Below are positions 24,932 through 35,767 of a stretch of DNA of 64,000 nt, piece after piece. The translations under genes and the position numbers were made by a program. Origin of the DNA: Isoetes taiwanensis (Eukaryota; Streptophyta; Lycopodiopsida; Isoetales; Isoetaceae). The stretch lies in contig JAJEKV010000105.1 of the NCBI GenBank assembly GCA_021234155.1, forward strand, positions 1,894,494 through 1,958,493. Reading direction: 5' to 3'. Below the pieces are notes generated by a model that saw nothing but the letters and a program-made list of their open reading frames with translations, ran no database searches and was not told where the DNA came from. Numbering within the stretch: position 1 is the first letter of the stretch; each line of letters begins with the position of its first letter.

Positions 24932-25260
24932 GCCCCTTTGCCCCTCCCGTTCCTCTTTGCTCCTCCCCTTTTGCCCTCTTTGCTCTCCCTCCCTCCCTCC
25001 CTCCTCCCTTTGCCCCTCCCCTTTTGCCCCCCCCTGCTCCTCCTTTGCTCCTCCCCCTTCTTCCAACTTATCCCTCCCTCTCCTCCTTTGCCCCTCCCCT
25101 TCTTCCAACTTATCCCTCCCTCTCCAACTTAGCCCTTGCCCCCGCCCTTCTTCCAACTTATCCTCTTCCCCTCTTCAACATGCGGCTCCTCCCTCTTTCT
25201 CCTCCTACCCTTCTCCTTATCAAGGTGTGCCCCCTCTCCCTCCCCTCTTTTTTTTTTTTT
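24932..25260 (+). repeat. ~330-bp homopyrimidine tract
   Basis: The plus strand is almost purely C and T, built from shuffled CCCCTCC, CTTTGC, CTTCTTCCAAC and TTATCCCTCCC words and ending in a long T run. The pattern is a degenerate minisatellite. Open frames on both strands across it are low-complexity artefacts. Confidence 0.85.
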
Positions 25261-25330
25261 TTTATGAGTCCCATTTTCAGCCCGAGTCCCAAAATTCAAG
25301 ATTTGTCCCACTTTAATTAAATACGACTTA

Positions 25331-26552
25331 TTTAAAGCAGTCTCAATAACTTTAAACCGGATCAGCCCATGCACGGAGCTGCAAGCAGAACTTTTAGAGG
25401 AGTTTGGGGTCTTTGGATGTAAATGCACTTGAAAACAAACCTAACTTGGACAAATGTCCAATTTAACCCTGTTTTTGTCCAAGCTAATGTGCGTATGTTC
25501 AAGTTAATCCCCTTGCTTGGCTGACAACTATAAATGTCTGTATTGTGGTTGTTTTAAGGCATAATCGTGACATACTTGAAGGAATAGGATTGACGAGATG
25601 CTATGTATTGGCTAAGAATTTTGTTATTGCCAAGTCCAAATATTCAGGTCTATTCATGCATCTATAGATCTGTTGTCTAGATTAGCAACAATCTTGACTC
25701 AACATCGTACTTACAACTTTTTGAACGACAACTCAACTTAGCATGTTTAAGTATTTTTCTTCCTCTTTGAAGTTTTGCACTGATTCAAGAGCATTTAACA
25801 AGATTTGCGGTAGGTTTACGGAGCATCAAGCATCCACAATTAGTGATGTCCTAAAATTTGAAATTGGTTTTTTTTTTAACATTCTTATTTGGGTTTTTTT
25901 GGATGGAGGAAGCATGGCGTAGGTTTGTTTTAGAGAAAGGATTTTTTGTTACGATTAGTATTCCTGTTTTAGGGTGATTGTTGGATTGTTGAACCATTAT
26001 AATAGCAGGGTTCTTGCTAAATTGGTATGAGCTTATCTATTGTAATGAGCTTGGCCTGTTAGCAGGCATATAATTTACATTTTCCTATTGATGATTATTG
26101 AGATTATTCCTATTGGTATTACATGATAAATACATACTATATATGAGAAGTTCATACAAGTTTCATGTGATAAAAGCAAAGGCTATCAGTTCCTGTGAGG
26201 GTTTCTGGAAGGAGGCAGAGGAACACAGTTGAAGTGTGGAGCATCATATCTTGGCAACCCGAGATCCAATTCAGTTCACTACTACTTTTTCTTGAAAGAT
26301 TTTCGTATCAGCTTTCCAGATTGGTTTGATCATGCCGAAATGCATTCGTACGACGGAGTTACAATAGAAATTGTAATGATGGATCAGAATTGACTGTGCA
26401 TGTATATCTTCTTCTATGGATTGATTTTCGGAGCTAGAAACCAGTGTACAAGCATCTGGAAGGGATCCATACTTGGAATAATTCAAGTGGGTGGTTTATA
26501 ATTTACACTAGGGGATGGCTTGGATAGCTTAGCTTGTGCCTGTTGTGAAAGG
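25331..26552. other. No recognised gene
   Basis: AT-rich sequence leading to the left target duplication of the chromovirus (AAAAG at 26553-26557). Nothing coding was recognised. Confidence 0.6.
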
Positions 26553-26557
26553 AAAAG

Positions 26558-28182
26558 TGTGACGCTCCCTGAACATATACGACACTCGGACGTATACATA
26601 CGGGGACTTTCCCCTCCCATGGCGACCAACTCACCATGAGCAGGGCCCTCCGTCTAACTCGGACCATCTATAAGAAGATGCTCAAGTGAAGGACACAGAG
26701 GGGTCATTCGGCCCACGCCTTCAATGGGGCTCCTACGTCGCGGAAGCGTGAATACAAGGTTAGCACACCGCATAATCATATCATAATTTACCACCACGAG
26801 GGGTGGCACATCCATCCAAGTGACAACAACAAAGAATATGCATTTAATACTAAGGAAAACACCCCAACCCCAGGTTCTACCCCGGTTCGGACTCCTGTGA
26901 GGATGGACTGGCGGCTCGGGTCTCAAGAAGTCAGCAGACGGAGGTATAACCTGGCGTTGGCTGGCATAGAACATTGGCTAGGGTTGTCCACTCCATCCGC
27001 CCCTCCTGTGCACATTTTGCAGATGGGTCGATCCACGCTATGGCTTCGCTATAGCCTTCCGGAGACGCAAACTCAAGGTATCACCCTTTTGAGTCTACTC
27101 CAGGGTTCATGACACCCCGGTCCGATGAGGCAGGTCAGGGAAGCGTCCCCTTCCAGGATCACAGTGGTTCCATGGGTGAGCTAGAGAATACGTGCCGCAT
27201 CAGCGACCCCCGCATCCATACCCGACTTACTCACCCTAAATCTACTCAAAGTGCAAGGTGCTCCATACGGATCACACCTCTACACCCGTGGAGTGTCGGA
27301 CCCATGCCCGCCCTCTCACGACCACCTCCATCGCCCTAGCCCACTCAGTAGGGAGTCTCGTGAGCCTTTTATGTTCGCGGTGCAAGACCCCACCCCCACT
27401 TCACCATCGTGTCCCTTCTGCGGTGCTAAGCCGGACCATAGCGTCTACGACCCAGTGGTCTCTTGTACACAGGCCGCATTTAACGGGAATGTTACAGGGC
27501 TCTATCTAGGAGCATACTACCATACATGAGCTCAGAGGTCTCTATCCCCCTTACTTTCCCCCATTTCCAGAGTAATACTATGCAAAGAACTATCAATCCA
27601 TCCTTTACGAGCAAAACCAGAACCAAAATATAAAGAGAACTTACCTTTACAATCAAGGGTTAGTTCCTACGAGTAAAACACAGAGAGAACAGACAAAACA
27701 ACACAACAAGTGCCCAACAGGGGCGCTACCCTAGAGTTCACAAGCTAAACTACTACTAACCAGTGTTTTGGCTGGAACCATTATCGTGGGGTGCTTCCAT
27801 CTTGCTGTACTAGGGTGGCAGCAACAGCTAGAGGGTGTTTGGCGATTCGGGGACAATCAGCAACAGTTCTTGGCGCTCAGATGCTCCTTGGGCGCTTTGC
27901 TGGGTCGAATTTTGGGTAGGATGAGGGTGGCGCTTCTCTTTGATGGCTCAGTTTAGCAACCCCCATGCTGACCACTTGGGTTTGGCCCAGTGACGCCTTC
28001 CCACCATTAATTGACTTAGTAGTATGTGTTTAGATAGTTATCCTTTATACATAAATTAACATAGCTAAATAAATCCCCTTTGGTCCCCCCGTGCCCCATG
28101 GTGGCGTACGTTCACCGGGTGACGTGTCAATATTTATACGTATACCGTATACGTGTATGGTATAAATACTTGGAACGTCACA
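26558..28182 (-). repeat. 3' LTR of chromovirus (1625 bp)
   Basis: It is nearly identical to 37270-38900 apart from scattered substitutions and one more divergent block (about 27290-27380 here against 38005-38090). The minus-strand start near 28182 contains TGACGT, a TATTTATACC box and the 17-bp palindrome ACGTATACCGTATACGT, plausible promoter elements. Frames within the LTR are shadows. Confidence 0.95.
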
Positions 28183-28196
28183 TTCTCCCCTCCTTA
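28183..28196 (-). other. Polypurine tract
   Basis: The minus strand reads AAGGAGGGGAGAA directly before the TGTGACG of the 3' LTR. This is the expected plus-strand priming site. Confidence 0.85.
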
Positions 28197-28778
28197 GAAA
28201 TAATGCTGTCCTCAGCATTGGGGTTAGATATAGTTGTAGGAAATCACATTATGAAAAAAAAAATAAAAAAAATTCCTGACTTCGGAAGGTAATATATTGA
28301 AAGCTTTAAAGTTTTAAACAGTTTAAGCACCGAGGTGCATTTCACATGATTATCATAGAAAGTTTAAGGACCGAGGTCCAATATCAACAGCAGAGTAACA
28401 ACAAACAAGACGTGTAGACAAAATAAAACTGAAGAGTTCGGGCCATCAGCAACCCTCTAACATGGGCAGGTCACGTACTGCTCACTGGCCTGCACATGTC
28501 AGTATATCAGTATATATAATTAAGTTGTGGTTGAAGGGACCACCCCCTTATAATAAATAAAAGAAAACTCTATCTACCAGGGAACTTATCATGTCTATGG
28601 TTTGCAATTCACTGCAGCATAGGGAATGGTCAAGTTCCCATTGTAGCCGAAATGAACGCGGCCTATGAACTATATGCTCTCCAAACAAGTCGTGGTCAGG
28701 TCAACATTGACAGTACACCACGTCCTAGAGAACACAAGGTGATCTCATCCTCGGTAACTATTATTATTTACGATGCGT

Positions 28779-28988
28779 CTACCCCTCTAAGGCGCTACTC
28801 TTGGCAATCACGCTTCCAAGCTTACCGCCGGCTGTGGGGTTGATAGCATCGTTGATGGTGCGGCCTTGAGATTCCCGCATGAAGTCCGGATAGTGCTTGT
28901 CAAGGTCCATCTTCATCACCCAAGTAGCATCCTCAACTGGTAAGTGTTTCCACTTAACCAAGTATTGCAACATTTGAGTCCTTCTGGT
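28779..28988 (-). CDS. Integrase chromodomain, separated from pol by one stop codon
   Basis: Immediately after the TAA that ends the pol frame (28989-28991), the same frame continues and reads QYLVKWKHLPVEDATWV, the core of a plant chromovirus chromodomain (the family pattern is YLVKWK.LP.EEATWE). Such domains sit at the C-terminus of integrase and are thought to direct integration to particular chromatin. The domain is about 65 residues to its own stop at 28779. Because the frame is unchanged across the stop, the simplest reading is a point mutation to TAA in a once continuous polyprotein. Readthrough is possible but not shown. Confidence 0.85.
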   Translation of the reverse strand, partial: TRRTQMLQYLVKWKHLPVEDATWVMKMDLDKHYPDFMRESQGRTINDAINPTAGGKLGSVIAKSSALEG

Positions 28989-31900
28989 TTATTTATAAGC
29001 TCGATCAAGAAGAGCTTCAGGCACTATTTCCAGCTGCTCCTCTGTCATTTCTAGGAGGGTTGGGGTATCCAAAACCTCCTCTGGATCTGGGGTGTGTTGT
29101 TTCAGAAGACTCACGTGAAAGACCTTGTGGATCTTCAAGCGGGGCGGCAAATCCAAGCGATAGGCCTGCTCTCCAATACGTTCAATAATTTTAAACGGTC
29201 CAGCCCATCGGGGTGCCAACTTCTTGCAATTGCCAATCTTAAGCTTGGCTTGCTTCACCTTAATTTTAAGCCAAACTGATTCGCCCACCTGAAAAACGCG
29301 TGGGGTTCTGTGTTTATCGGCTACACTCTTCTGGCGACTGCGTGCAGCCAATAAGTAATCACGAACTTCTTCGACTAGAGCTTGCATCTCCAAGAGGAGT
29401 TGTTGAGAAACCTCCACTTTAGAAACAGGGTTATGCCATGTGTCTGGGGTAAGACATTGATAACCATAGTTAATCATAAAGAGAGACATTCTGGAGGACT
29501 CCTGTTTCATGCTGTTGTAGGCAAACTCGACCAGATAAATATAGTCAGCCCATTGTGATTGCTTACTCCACACATAACTTCGCAGCATATCCTCTATAAT
29601 GCGATTGGTACGCTCTGTCTGACCATCGGTTTGGGGATGATATGCCGTACTCATAGCAAGCTTGGTCTGGATGGTGGCAAAGAAATCTTTCCAGAATGCA
29701 CTTATAAATTTGGGATCCCTATCGGATATAATGACCCTTGGCATTCCGTGTAATCTGAAGATTTCCTTGGCAAATAGTAGAGCAGTATCGAAGGCTGTGT
29801 CCGTGGTACGACATGGCAAGAAATGAGCCATTTTTGACAATTTGTCGACCACTACCATCAATACGTCATATCCACGGAGAGTACGCAGGAGGCCTACAAT
29901 GAAATCCATGGTTATGACTTCCCACTTAGCATTGGGCACATCCAACGGTTGTAACTCTCCTGGAATCCTTAGTTGCTCAGCCTTGATTTGTTGACACACT
30001 TGACACTGCTTAATGTATCTAGCGATATCCTTTTTCATAGAAGGCCAGAAATAGCTGGAGCGAATCTTAAAGTAGGTCTTCATGAAACCTGCGTGTCCAG
30101 CTATAGGGCTGTTGTGTGTGTCATGGAGAATGAGCTTACGTACTCCTGAAGTCTCGGGTACACACAACTTATCCCTGTAATATAACAAGTTGCCTTCTTT
30201 CTTATACGAACGGAAAGCTTCACGCTCCTTATCTGTGCGAGCTTCCTTAGCCAAACTATCCCAAACTTCACAGAACTCGGGATCCGTGGCCAAGGCCTGT
30301 TCGATCTCTTTCCCAAACTCACTGGTGAGTGTAGAAATGGCATTACAATGGGTTCGCGTTACCAAGGGATGGATCCGCAACCACATTGTGCTTACAGGCT
30401 TATACATAATCTCAAAATCATATTCCTCCAGAAATTCCATCCATCGCCTCTGGCGGAGATTGAGATTCGGCTGGGTGGATAAATAACGGAGACTTTGATG
30501 ATCCGTATCCAACTGGAATCTTCTACCAAGAAGGTAGTGTCTCCATATTCGCAAAGCACGGACAACGGCTAACAATTCCTGATCATGGGTAGGGTATCGC
30601 TGCTCTGTCTCGTTCATCTTCTTTGAATCGTAGGCAACCACCCTCCCCTCCTGCATTAGGACTCCACCAGTGGCAATCTTGCTGGCATCCGTTGCCACTA
30701 GTTTATCCTTCTCAGGATCGGGCAATGTGAGAACCGGTGCTGATGTTAGGGCATCTTTAAGCTGCTGGAAACTTCCCTGAACCTTTGCCTTCCAGTGTTC
30801 CATCCAATCCTTGACCTTCTCATACTTTGTAAGATTTGTAAGAGGTGCTGCAATCTTTGCAAAATCCTTTACAAATTTCCGATAGTATCCTGCTAATCCC
30901 AAGAAACTTCGGACCTCGGAAACATTTCCTGGAATAGGCCATTCTCTTACGGCCTCTATCTTTGTCGGATCTGTAGCAATTCCCTCTGCGGAAATGACAT
31001 GGCCCAAATAGTCGACCTTCGGAGTGGCAAACTTGCACTTAGAGAACTTGGCAAAGAGCTGATGACGTCTTAGCTTTTGTAGGGCCAATCTAAGATGTTT
31101 CTCATGCTCCTCTAGGGTCTTACTATAGATGAGAATGTCGTCAAAGAAAATAACAACAAAATCATCCAAGTATTGTCGGAAGACATCATTCATCAGTCGC
31201 ATGAAAGTTGCTGGGGCATTAATTAATCCAAAAGGCATAACTGTAAACTCATAATGCCCATACCTAGTGCGAAAAGCAGATTTATGGATGTCTTCCTCTT
31301 TAATCCTTATCTGATGGTATCCGGAGCGTAGATCAATCTTTGAGAAATACTTGGCCCCTTGCAACTGATCCATTAGATCATCTGCTCTAGGCAAAGCATA
31401 GCGATTCTTGATGGTATGCTTATTGAGTTGCCGATAATCAATACACATCCTTAAGGAGCCATCATTTTTCTTAACAAAAAGAATAGGAGCGCCAAAGGGC
31501 GAAACACTAGGTCGAATGAAACCTAGGTTTAGTAGCTCCTGAAGTTGCTTCTTAAGCTCTGCCAACTCTGGGGGACTCATACGGTACGGGGCCTTGCTGG
31601 TAGGCTTAGTACCTGGCTCTAAAGCTATCTCACATTCTACCCCTCTAAAAGGAGGAAGCTTCTGGATCTCATCTGGGAAAAGATCAACAAATTCTCGGAG
31701 AAGATTAGCAATTCCCTTTGGCAAGGTGTCGATTACTTGCTTCTGTTTAGCATCTGACTCAATGGAGGCAAGGCTAATGAGGCAGAGGAGCTTTTCCTTG
31801 CGTATAGCTTTATCTAACTGTCTGATGGACATAGACTGCATAATAGGGTTTAATGGGTCATCTTTTATAGTTACGCGGGCTCCATTAGCTGCGTTGAAGG

Positions 31901-32747
31901 TAACTTCCCATTTCTCGTAGTCTATGTTGGCCTTTGCAGATGCCAAGAATTCCATACCAACAATGAGGTCGTATTTTCCAATATCCATCAACTCGGCACC
32001 CATAGCAACTGGTGCACCTGGCAACTGCATCTTGAGATTGATGCGACGACCATGAGTATGCCTGACCTTACCACTGGCTAAGGTGACAGGCCTCGGTCGG
32101 GACCTCAAGGTTTCAAGCTGTAAGACCTGGGCCATTCTAGGAGAAGCAAAGTTATGTGTACTTCCCGTATCCATAAGAATTACAAAAGGCTTACTGTCTA
32201 CTTGGCCTATGGTGGAAATGACAGCAGGCTGACTTTCAGCATTGCCGGTTTCTATAGCTGCAAGGATATGAGACGCACCGTGAATATAGTCGGGAGCATC
32301 CTCCTCGACAGGTAGTGTTGACTCAAGATCGTCCCAATCGAGGTCCTCCTTGTCCTTGCGTTTTGCATGATCTCCGGATGATACCGAGGACTCAGAAGAC
32401 ACAGAAGTGGCTGATGGTGAGGAGGTGGCACTGTCCCGGGAGGAACTCCGACGACGTTTGGTATGGGGCCTCCTCTGTGCAGGTACAGGGCTGGCTTCAG
32501 GTGGGGACGGCTGCTGTGTAGGTGGACTAGGCGGTAGCGGAGGTAACTCCGGTCCGTCTTCTTGTACATGCTGTGGTGGATTTACGTTTAGCACATAAGT
32601 CTGCAACTCGACTAGTTGCCTCTTCATCAACATAAGTTCCTGCTCAGGAGTTAACTTACTGGCATTCGAGGGTGTCTGCCAGGCGGGGTTGCGTGCACCG
32701 TCTATATTGAGCATAAAAAGGTATAAGCAAAATTTCAGCAACACCAC
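28989..32747 (-). CDS. Ty3/gypsy Pol: protease, RT, RNase H, integrase
   Basis: The open frame has 1252 codons; its first codon is GTG, so true translation begins elsewhere or by fusion to an upstream frame. Domains by residue: Pro/Ser-rich N-terminus 60-130; aspartic protease with DTG at 193-195; RT about 380-560 with FFDD at 534-537 (usual form YxDD); RNase H about 680-780 with D687, E724 and D749; integrase zinc finger with H875/H878/H885 and C915/C918; integrase core D948, D1009, E1045; then a GPF/Y-like region (RWAGPFKII). All catalytic residues are present. Residues about 784-795 read out of frame relative to the family: the KHNVVAD motif is found one frame over, so two compensating indels are likely. 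The frame ends in a TAA just before the chromodomain. Confidence 0.95.
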   Translation of the reverse strand: MVLLKFCLYLFMLNIDGARNPAWQTPSNASKLTPEQELMLMKRQLVELQTYVLNVNPPQHVQEDGPELPPLPPSPPTQQPSPPEASPVPAQRRPHTKRRRSSSRDSATSSPSATSVSSESSVSSGDHAKRKDKEDLDWDDLESTLPVEEDAPDYIHGASHILAAIETGNAESQPAVISTIGQVDSKPFVILMDTGSTHNFASPRMAQVLQLETLRSRPRPVTLASGKVRHTHGRRINLKMQLPGAPVAMGAELMDIGKYDLIVGMEFLASAKANIDYEKWEVTFNAANGARVTIKDDPLNPIMQSMSIRQLDKAIRKEKLLCLISLASIESDAKQKQVIDTLPKGIANLLREFVDLFPDEIQKLPPFRGVECEIALEPGTKPTSKAPYRMSPPELAELKKQLQELLNLGFIRPSVSPFGAPILFVKKNDGSLRMCIDYRQLNKHTIKNRYALPRADDLMDQLQGAKYFSKIDLRSGYHQIRIKEEDIHKSAFRTRYGHYEFTVMPFGLINAPATFMRLMNDVFRQYLDDFVVIFFDDILIYSKTLEEHEKHLRLALQKLRRHQLFAKFSKCKFATPKVDYLGHVISAEGIATDPTKIEAVREWPIPGNVSEVRSFLGLAGYYRKFVKDFAKIAAPLTNLTKYEKVKDWMEHWKAKVQGSFQQLKDALTSAPVLTLPDPEKDKLVATDASKIATGGVLMQEGRVVAYDSKKMNETEQRYPTHDQELLAVVRALRIWRHYLLGRRFQLDTDHQSLRYLSTQPNLNLRQRRWMEFLEEYDFEIMYKPVSTMWLRIHPLVTRTHCNAISTLTSEFGKEIEQALATDPEFCEVWDSLAKEARTDKEREAFRSYKKEGNLLYYRDKLCVPETSGVRKLILHDTHNSPIAGHAGFMKTYFKIRSSYFWPSMKKDIARYIKQCQVCQQIKAEQLRIPGELQPLDVPNAKWEVITMDFIVGLLRTLRGYDVLMVVVDKLSKMAHFLPCRTTDTAFDTALLFAKEIFRLHGMPRVIISDRDPKFISAFWKDFFATIQTKLAMSTAYHPQTDGQTERTNRIIEDMLRSYVWSKQSQWADYIYLVEFAYNSMKQESSRMSLFMINYGYQCLTPDTWHNPVSKVEVSQQLLLEMQALVEEVRDYLLAARSRQKSVADKHRTPRVFQVGESVWLKIKVKQAKLKIGNCKKLAPRWAGPFKIIERIGEQAYRLDLPPRLKIHKVFHVSLLKQHTPDPEEVLDTPTLLEMTEEQLEIVPEALLDRAYK

Positions 32748-32968
32748 GTTTTACAAACAAGATCATTTTGGGTAGTGCCGGAAAAGAGTAAATAAGGAAA
32801 GACGAAAGAAAAGATTTTAATTATAAGTCAAAACAACTGTTACATTGCAGAACTTCATACTAAAGGTAGTTATCAACTTAAAGTTATATAATACACAGGT
32901 GGATCTTATACAGGGGCACTTCCTTAGTCATACTAAAACATAGCAAAACAAAACTGAGGGGTCCGGAC

Positions 32969-33538
32969 CTAGGGGTTCGCAAAAGGGTACATGATCGAAT
33001 AGCGAACACTTTCACGTACGGCTCTAACGAGCTTGTAACGTGCCCAGGCCTGGACGATAACGGGTTGGTAGTCCCATGTGGGGCTAATAATAAGGAGATT
33101 GAAAAGCCTCCTTAATGCATAGAAGATTTGCCACAGGTGGTCGTTGGCATCCTCGAAAGCTTCGTGCCTGGACATATCCCAATAGTCCCATGTGCGACGA
33201 AGGGTCTGTTTCAGGTCGTCAAAGGCCCGTTCTCTGAGGATATTAACTACCTCCATGCCCTTGTCTGGATCATAAGGGTCTTCTGGCTCTGCAGGTTCCT
33301 CCATCTCATAATCATCTTCTCGTTCCGGGTACTCCCCATATCTTTGGCCGTAATCTTGTTCGGGAGGCCCTTGATCATCCCTCCTTATCTGGTCGGTGAT
33401 CCTCTCTTCGTACTCCTCGAGTGTCTCTTCTGCATAACGAGAAAATGAATATGGAACATTGAACAATTTTTGCTTTACCCTAAATTCCAGTAGATAGAAT
33501 AATGCATCATGGAAGAGAACGATTTTAATTGTATTCAT
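32969..33538 (-). CDS. Unrecognised chromovirus ORF3
   Basis: From the ATG at 33538 the frame encodes about 189 residues, open to 32969. The middle is strongly acidic with Tyr and Pro (PEQDYGQRYGEYPERE, EEPAEPEDPYDPD), and the C-terminal half is predicted helical with many Trp and Arg (LRRTWDYWDM, DHLWQIFYALRRLFNLL). No CCHC knuckle or known Gag motif was seen. It lies between decayed ORF2 and pol in the same orientation, where a Gag C-terminus might be. It may be a divergent structural protein; I do not recognise it. Confidence 0.5.
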   Translation of the reverse strand: MNTIKIVLFHDALFYLLEFRVKQKLFNVPYSFSRYAEETLEEYEERITDQIRRDDQGPPEQDYGQRYGEYPEREDDYEMEEPAEPEDPYDPDKGMEVVNILRERAFDDLKQTLRRTWDYWDMSRHEAFEDANDHLWQIFYALRRLFNLLIISPTWDYQPVIVQAWARYKLVRAVRESVRYSIMYPFANP

Positions 33539-33864
33539 TGGTACAATAGACACGAATCATCAGAAAATAGCGTATATATTGTATGATGGTTCATTGGAAC
33601 AACAAAAATATACTAATTCCAAGAAAATACATATGGTGGAGTTGCCCAAGGCTATACTCATTCAATAGATACTAGGAAAGGACTAAGAGCTAGGCCCCGC
33701 ATCTTGATCCATCGTGGTAGGGGATGGTGGCTCCCGCTGGCGAAGTAGCGCGACACCGGGGCTAATGGTGAGTGCGGCAGCTGAAGCAACTGCGGGAGGA
33801 AAAGCAGTAGCTAAGGGTGCTGCTACGAGCATTTTCATGCTCATCCAAGCCGCAATGTCTTGGC

Positions 33865-35084
33865 TTAAACAGCAAGTGCCAAGTCGCGACTCACAAGTAT
33901 GGCAGAATGGAGATTTGCAGGGAGCTTCCGATGTCCTGCCGTAACTGACAAAGCCTTCAGTGCCCAAAAAGATGCCTCAGCCTCATGAGCGAGAGCTCGA
34001 ACAAAGAATAACACCTGGCCTTGACGGAAAGCTAAGAGGAAGAACCGCGTAAGATGGTTCTTAAAAGCTACTACGTCAGGATCTCTGCTAGTCGCTATCT
34101 CCCTTTCAAGATTGACATGTACCTGCTCCGCATAGGCCTCTTCCTTATCTTCTTTCAGATGATCTTGATTATCGCACAACTCTTCACCCTGTTCATCTTC
34201 TTCCATTGGTATGGCCACCTCGTTAATATTAGGGACATGGGGTCCCATAGCAGCAAAAGCATCCTCAGGTGGCGGAGAAGGGGGATCTTGGAGCATCAAA
34301 TGTCTTAGCTGTAGCAAGGTCTCAACAGGTGCAAGGTCTTCAGGGTGGAACCTAAGTAGCTGTTGGACCTCCGCATGATAGTCAGGAAGGGAGAAGTCAA
34401 TGAAGTCATCCTGACAATACTCAGCGAGCTCGTACAGGATGAGGTCCTTGGTCATGTGTGGAAGGTTAGCGATGACGTGATATGCCCACATGATATCATC
34501 GAGAAGGAGGTACTCTCGACCATTGTGCATGATTGGGGGAAGGGCATCCAACCCCGCAAGCTTGCGACCGTGGCTTCGCACAAAGGGGCGGTTCGGTGGC
34601 TGGCCGCTTCCATCGAACAAAATCAGATGGTCGATGCGCCATCCTCCTCGGATCATCGGCAATAGGTAACTTCCCTTTTCCAGTGGGAGTGGAATCAAAC
34701 TCCACGTATTGGTCCATAAGAATGGCCAATGCAAAGCGGACCTCAAAATAGGTCCATTTGTCGCCCAAAGCCGGAGGATAGGAGCATGCCGAACACGCTA
34801 CTTTGGAATACCCCTAAGTGTATCCTCGGCATGTTTGTCATCCCCAAGCATCCGCATAAGTACGGATCTGTGGAGGTAAAGGCGAGGAGGGTCGCCATAC
34901 CGAGTGCACCGGGGCACCATCTCACGGATGTAAACCGCAAGAAATTGGCATAGTCGGGATGGGTCTCCATATTGGCGATAAGATCCACCTCTTGTAACAA
35001 ATAAGGATGGAGCTGCTCAAAGGGGACATCAGGATCCCATCGCTCACCATCTTGGTACCATTGCTGGCGCTGGGCATGATCCAT
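33865..35084 (-). pseudogene. Unrecognised chromovirus ORF2, frameshifted
   Basis: A good ATG at 35084 opens MDHAQRQQWYQDGERW..., but the natural-looking text changes frame at least twice. It passes to a second frame near 34945, a third near 34770 (WTYFEVRFALAILMDQYVEF) and then a fourth stretch to 33865 (REYLLLDDIMWAYHVIANL, LPDYHAEVQQLLRF, acidic EEDEQGEEL). If rejoined the product would be about 400 residues, with helical and acidic parts and no motif I recognise. Given its place between ORF1/H3 and pol it could be a lineage-specific structural or accessory protein. It is not functional as it stands. A shorter GC-rich stretch continues to 33683 without support. Confidence 0.5.
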
Positions 35085-35398
35085 AGCAGCTCTAGGAGAA
35101 GGAGGAGGATAAGGAAAGGAAAAAGCTTATCACACTTTTGGAAACCCTAAAAGGGAAGGGTATGTTTTAAGGGAAAAAGTGGGACCTTTTAAAAGGGAAT
35201 ATTCCCTGAGGTAAGTTAATTTATTATTATTACTGGTATTTTAAAAGTTTTTTTTTTTTTTTTTTCCGAATTGGAGGTTTGCATGTATGGGCAGCATGCC
35301 AATAAAGTATTGAAGTATGATGTTAAGACAACATGTTATATTAATTTCAAAACAGGATGTACAAAAAGATACAACACATATTACAGAAAAGAGGAAAT

Positions 35399-35767
35399 CT
35401 AAGGCCTCTCCCCACGGATCCTACGTGCCAAGGGCAAATCCTTGGGCATGATGGTCACACGCTTGGCATGTATAGCACAGAGGTTTGCGTCGCCAAGAAG
35501 CGCAACCAGATAATCCTCAGCCGCCTCCTGTAGGGCCAAGATGGCATGCGTCTGGAACCGGAGGTCAGTCTTAAACTCCTGCGCGATTTCCCGAACAAGA
35601 CGCTGGAACGGCAACTTCCTAATGAGAAGCTCCGCAGACTTCTGATACTTGCGGATTTCCCGCAGGGCCACCGTCCCAGGTCTAAACCGGTGGGGCTTCC
35701 TCGGTCGAGGAGGGGGAACAAGAGGAAGTCTCTTCCCTTCCTGTGGCTGGATGTCGGGCTCGCTCAA
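35399..35767 (-). CDS. Histone H3 globular domain inside the retrotransposon
   Basis: The frame reads a complete H3 histone fold. It starts [16 protein letters not shown] and runs through [46 protein letters not shown] and [10 protein letters not shown], ending in TAG at 35399. By canonical numbering residues 37-135 are all present with no gap, including alpha-N, alpha1, L1, alpha2, L2 and alpha3, and K56, K79 and K122 are kept. About 14 substitutions occur, among them T58A, D77E, S86T, V89I, A98D, G102A, F104L, E105G, T107A, I124L, Q125P and A135P. Loop 1 has canonical H3 length, unlike CENH3. F41 with H87 and L90 mixes H3.1-like and H3.3-like marker residues. The frame has no ATG upstream of the fold: a TAG precedes 35767, so expression would require a shift from ORF1, with which it overlaps by 86 bases. 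It is intronless. Confidence 0.92.
   Translation of the reverse strand: MSEPDIQPQEGKRLPLVPPPRPRKPHRFRPGTVALREIRKYQKSAELLIRKLPFQRLVREIAQEFKTDLRFQTHAILALQEAAEDYLVALLGDANLCAIHAKRVTIMPKDLPLARRIRGERP

Larger units (their letters stand above)
24101..25330. repeat. 26-bp perfect inverted repeat enclosing 1.2 kb
   Basis: TAAGTCGTATTTAATTAAAG plus TGGGAC at 24101-24126 is exactly mirrored at 25305-25330. Similar but imperfect sequence continues inward (GGGACTCATTCC against GGGACAAATC). The interval contains no transposase. It may be a non-autonomous DNA transposon or two inverted copies of a short repeat. No matching target duplication was found just outside. Confidence 0.6.

Noticed and set aside
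24890-25428. Pro/Ser/Leu-rich and Gly/Glu/Arg-rich open frames on both strands
   Set aside because: They arise from the homopyrimidine tract; composition is low-complexity in every frame.
26654-27529. Several frames within the chromovirus LTR, repeated at 37366-38216
   Set aside because: LTR sequence with no domain; present in both LTRs simply because they are copies.
35399-35767. CENH3 (centromeric H3) identity for the captured histone
   Set aside because: Loop 1 has canonical H3 length and alpha2 is close to H3.3; CENH3 usually has a longer, divergent loop 1.
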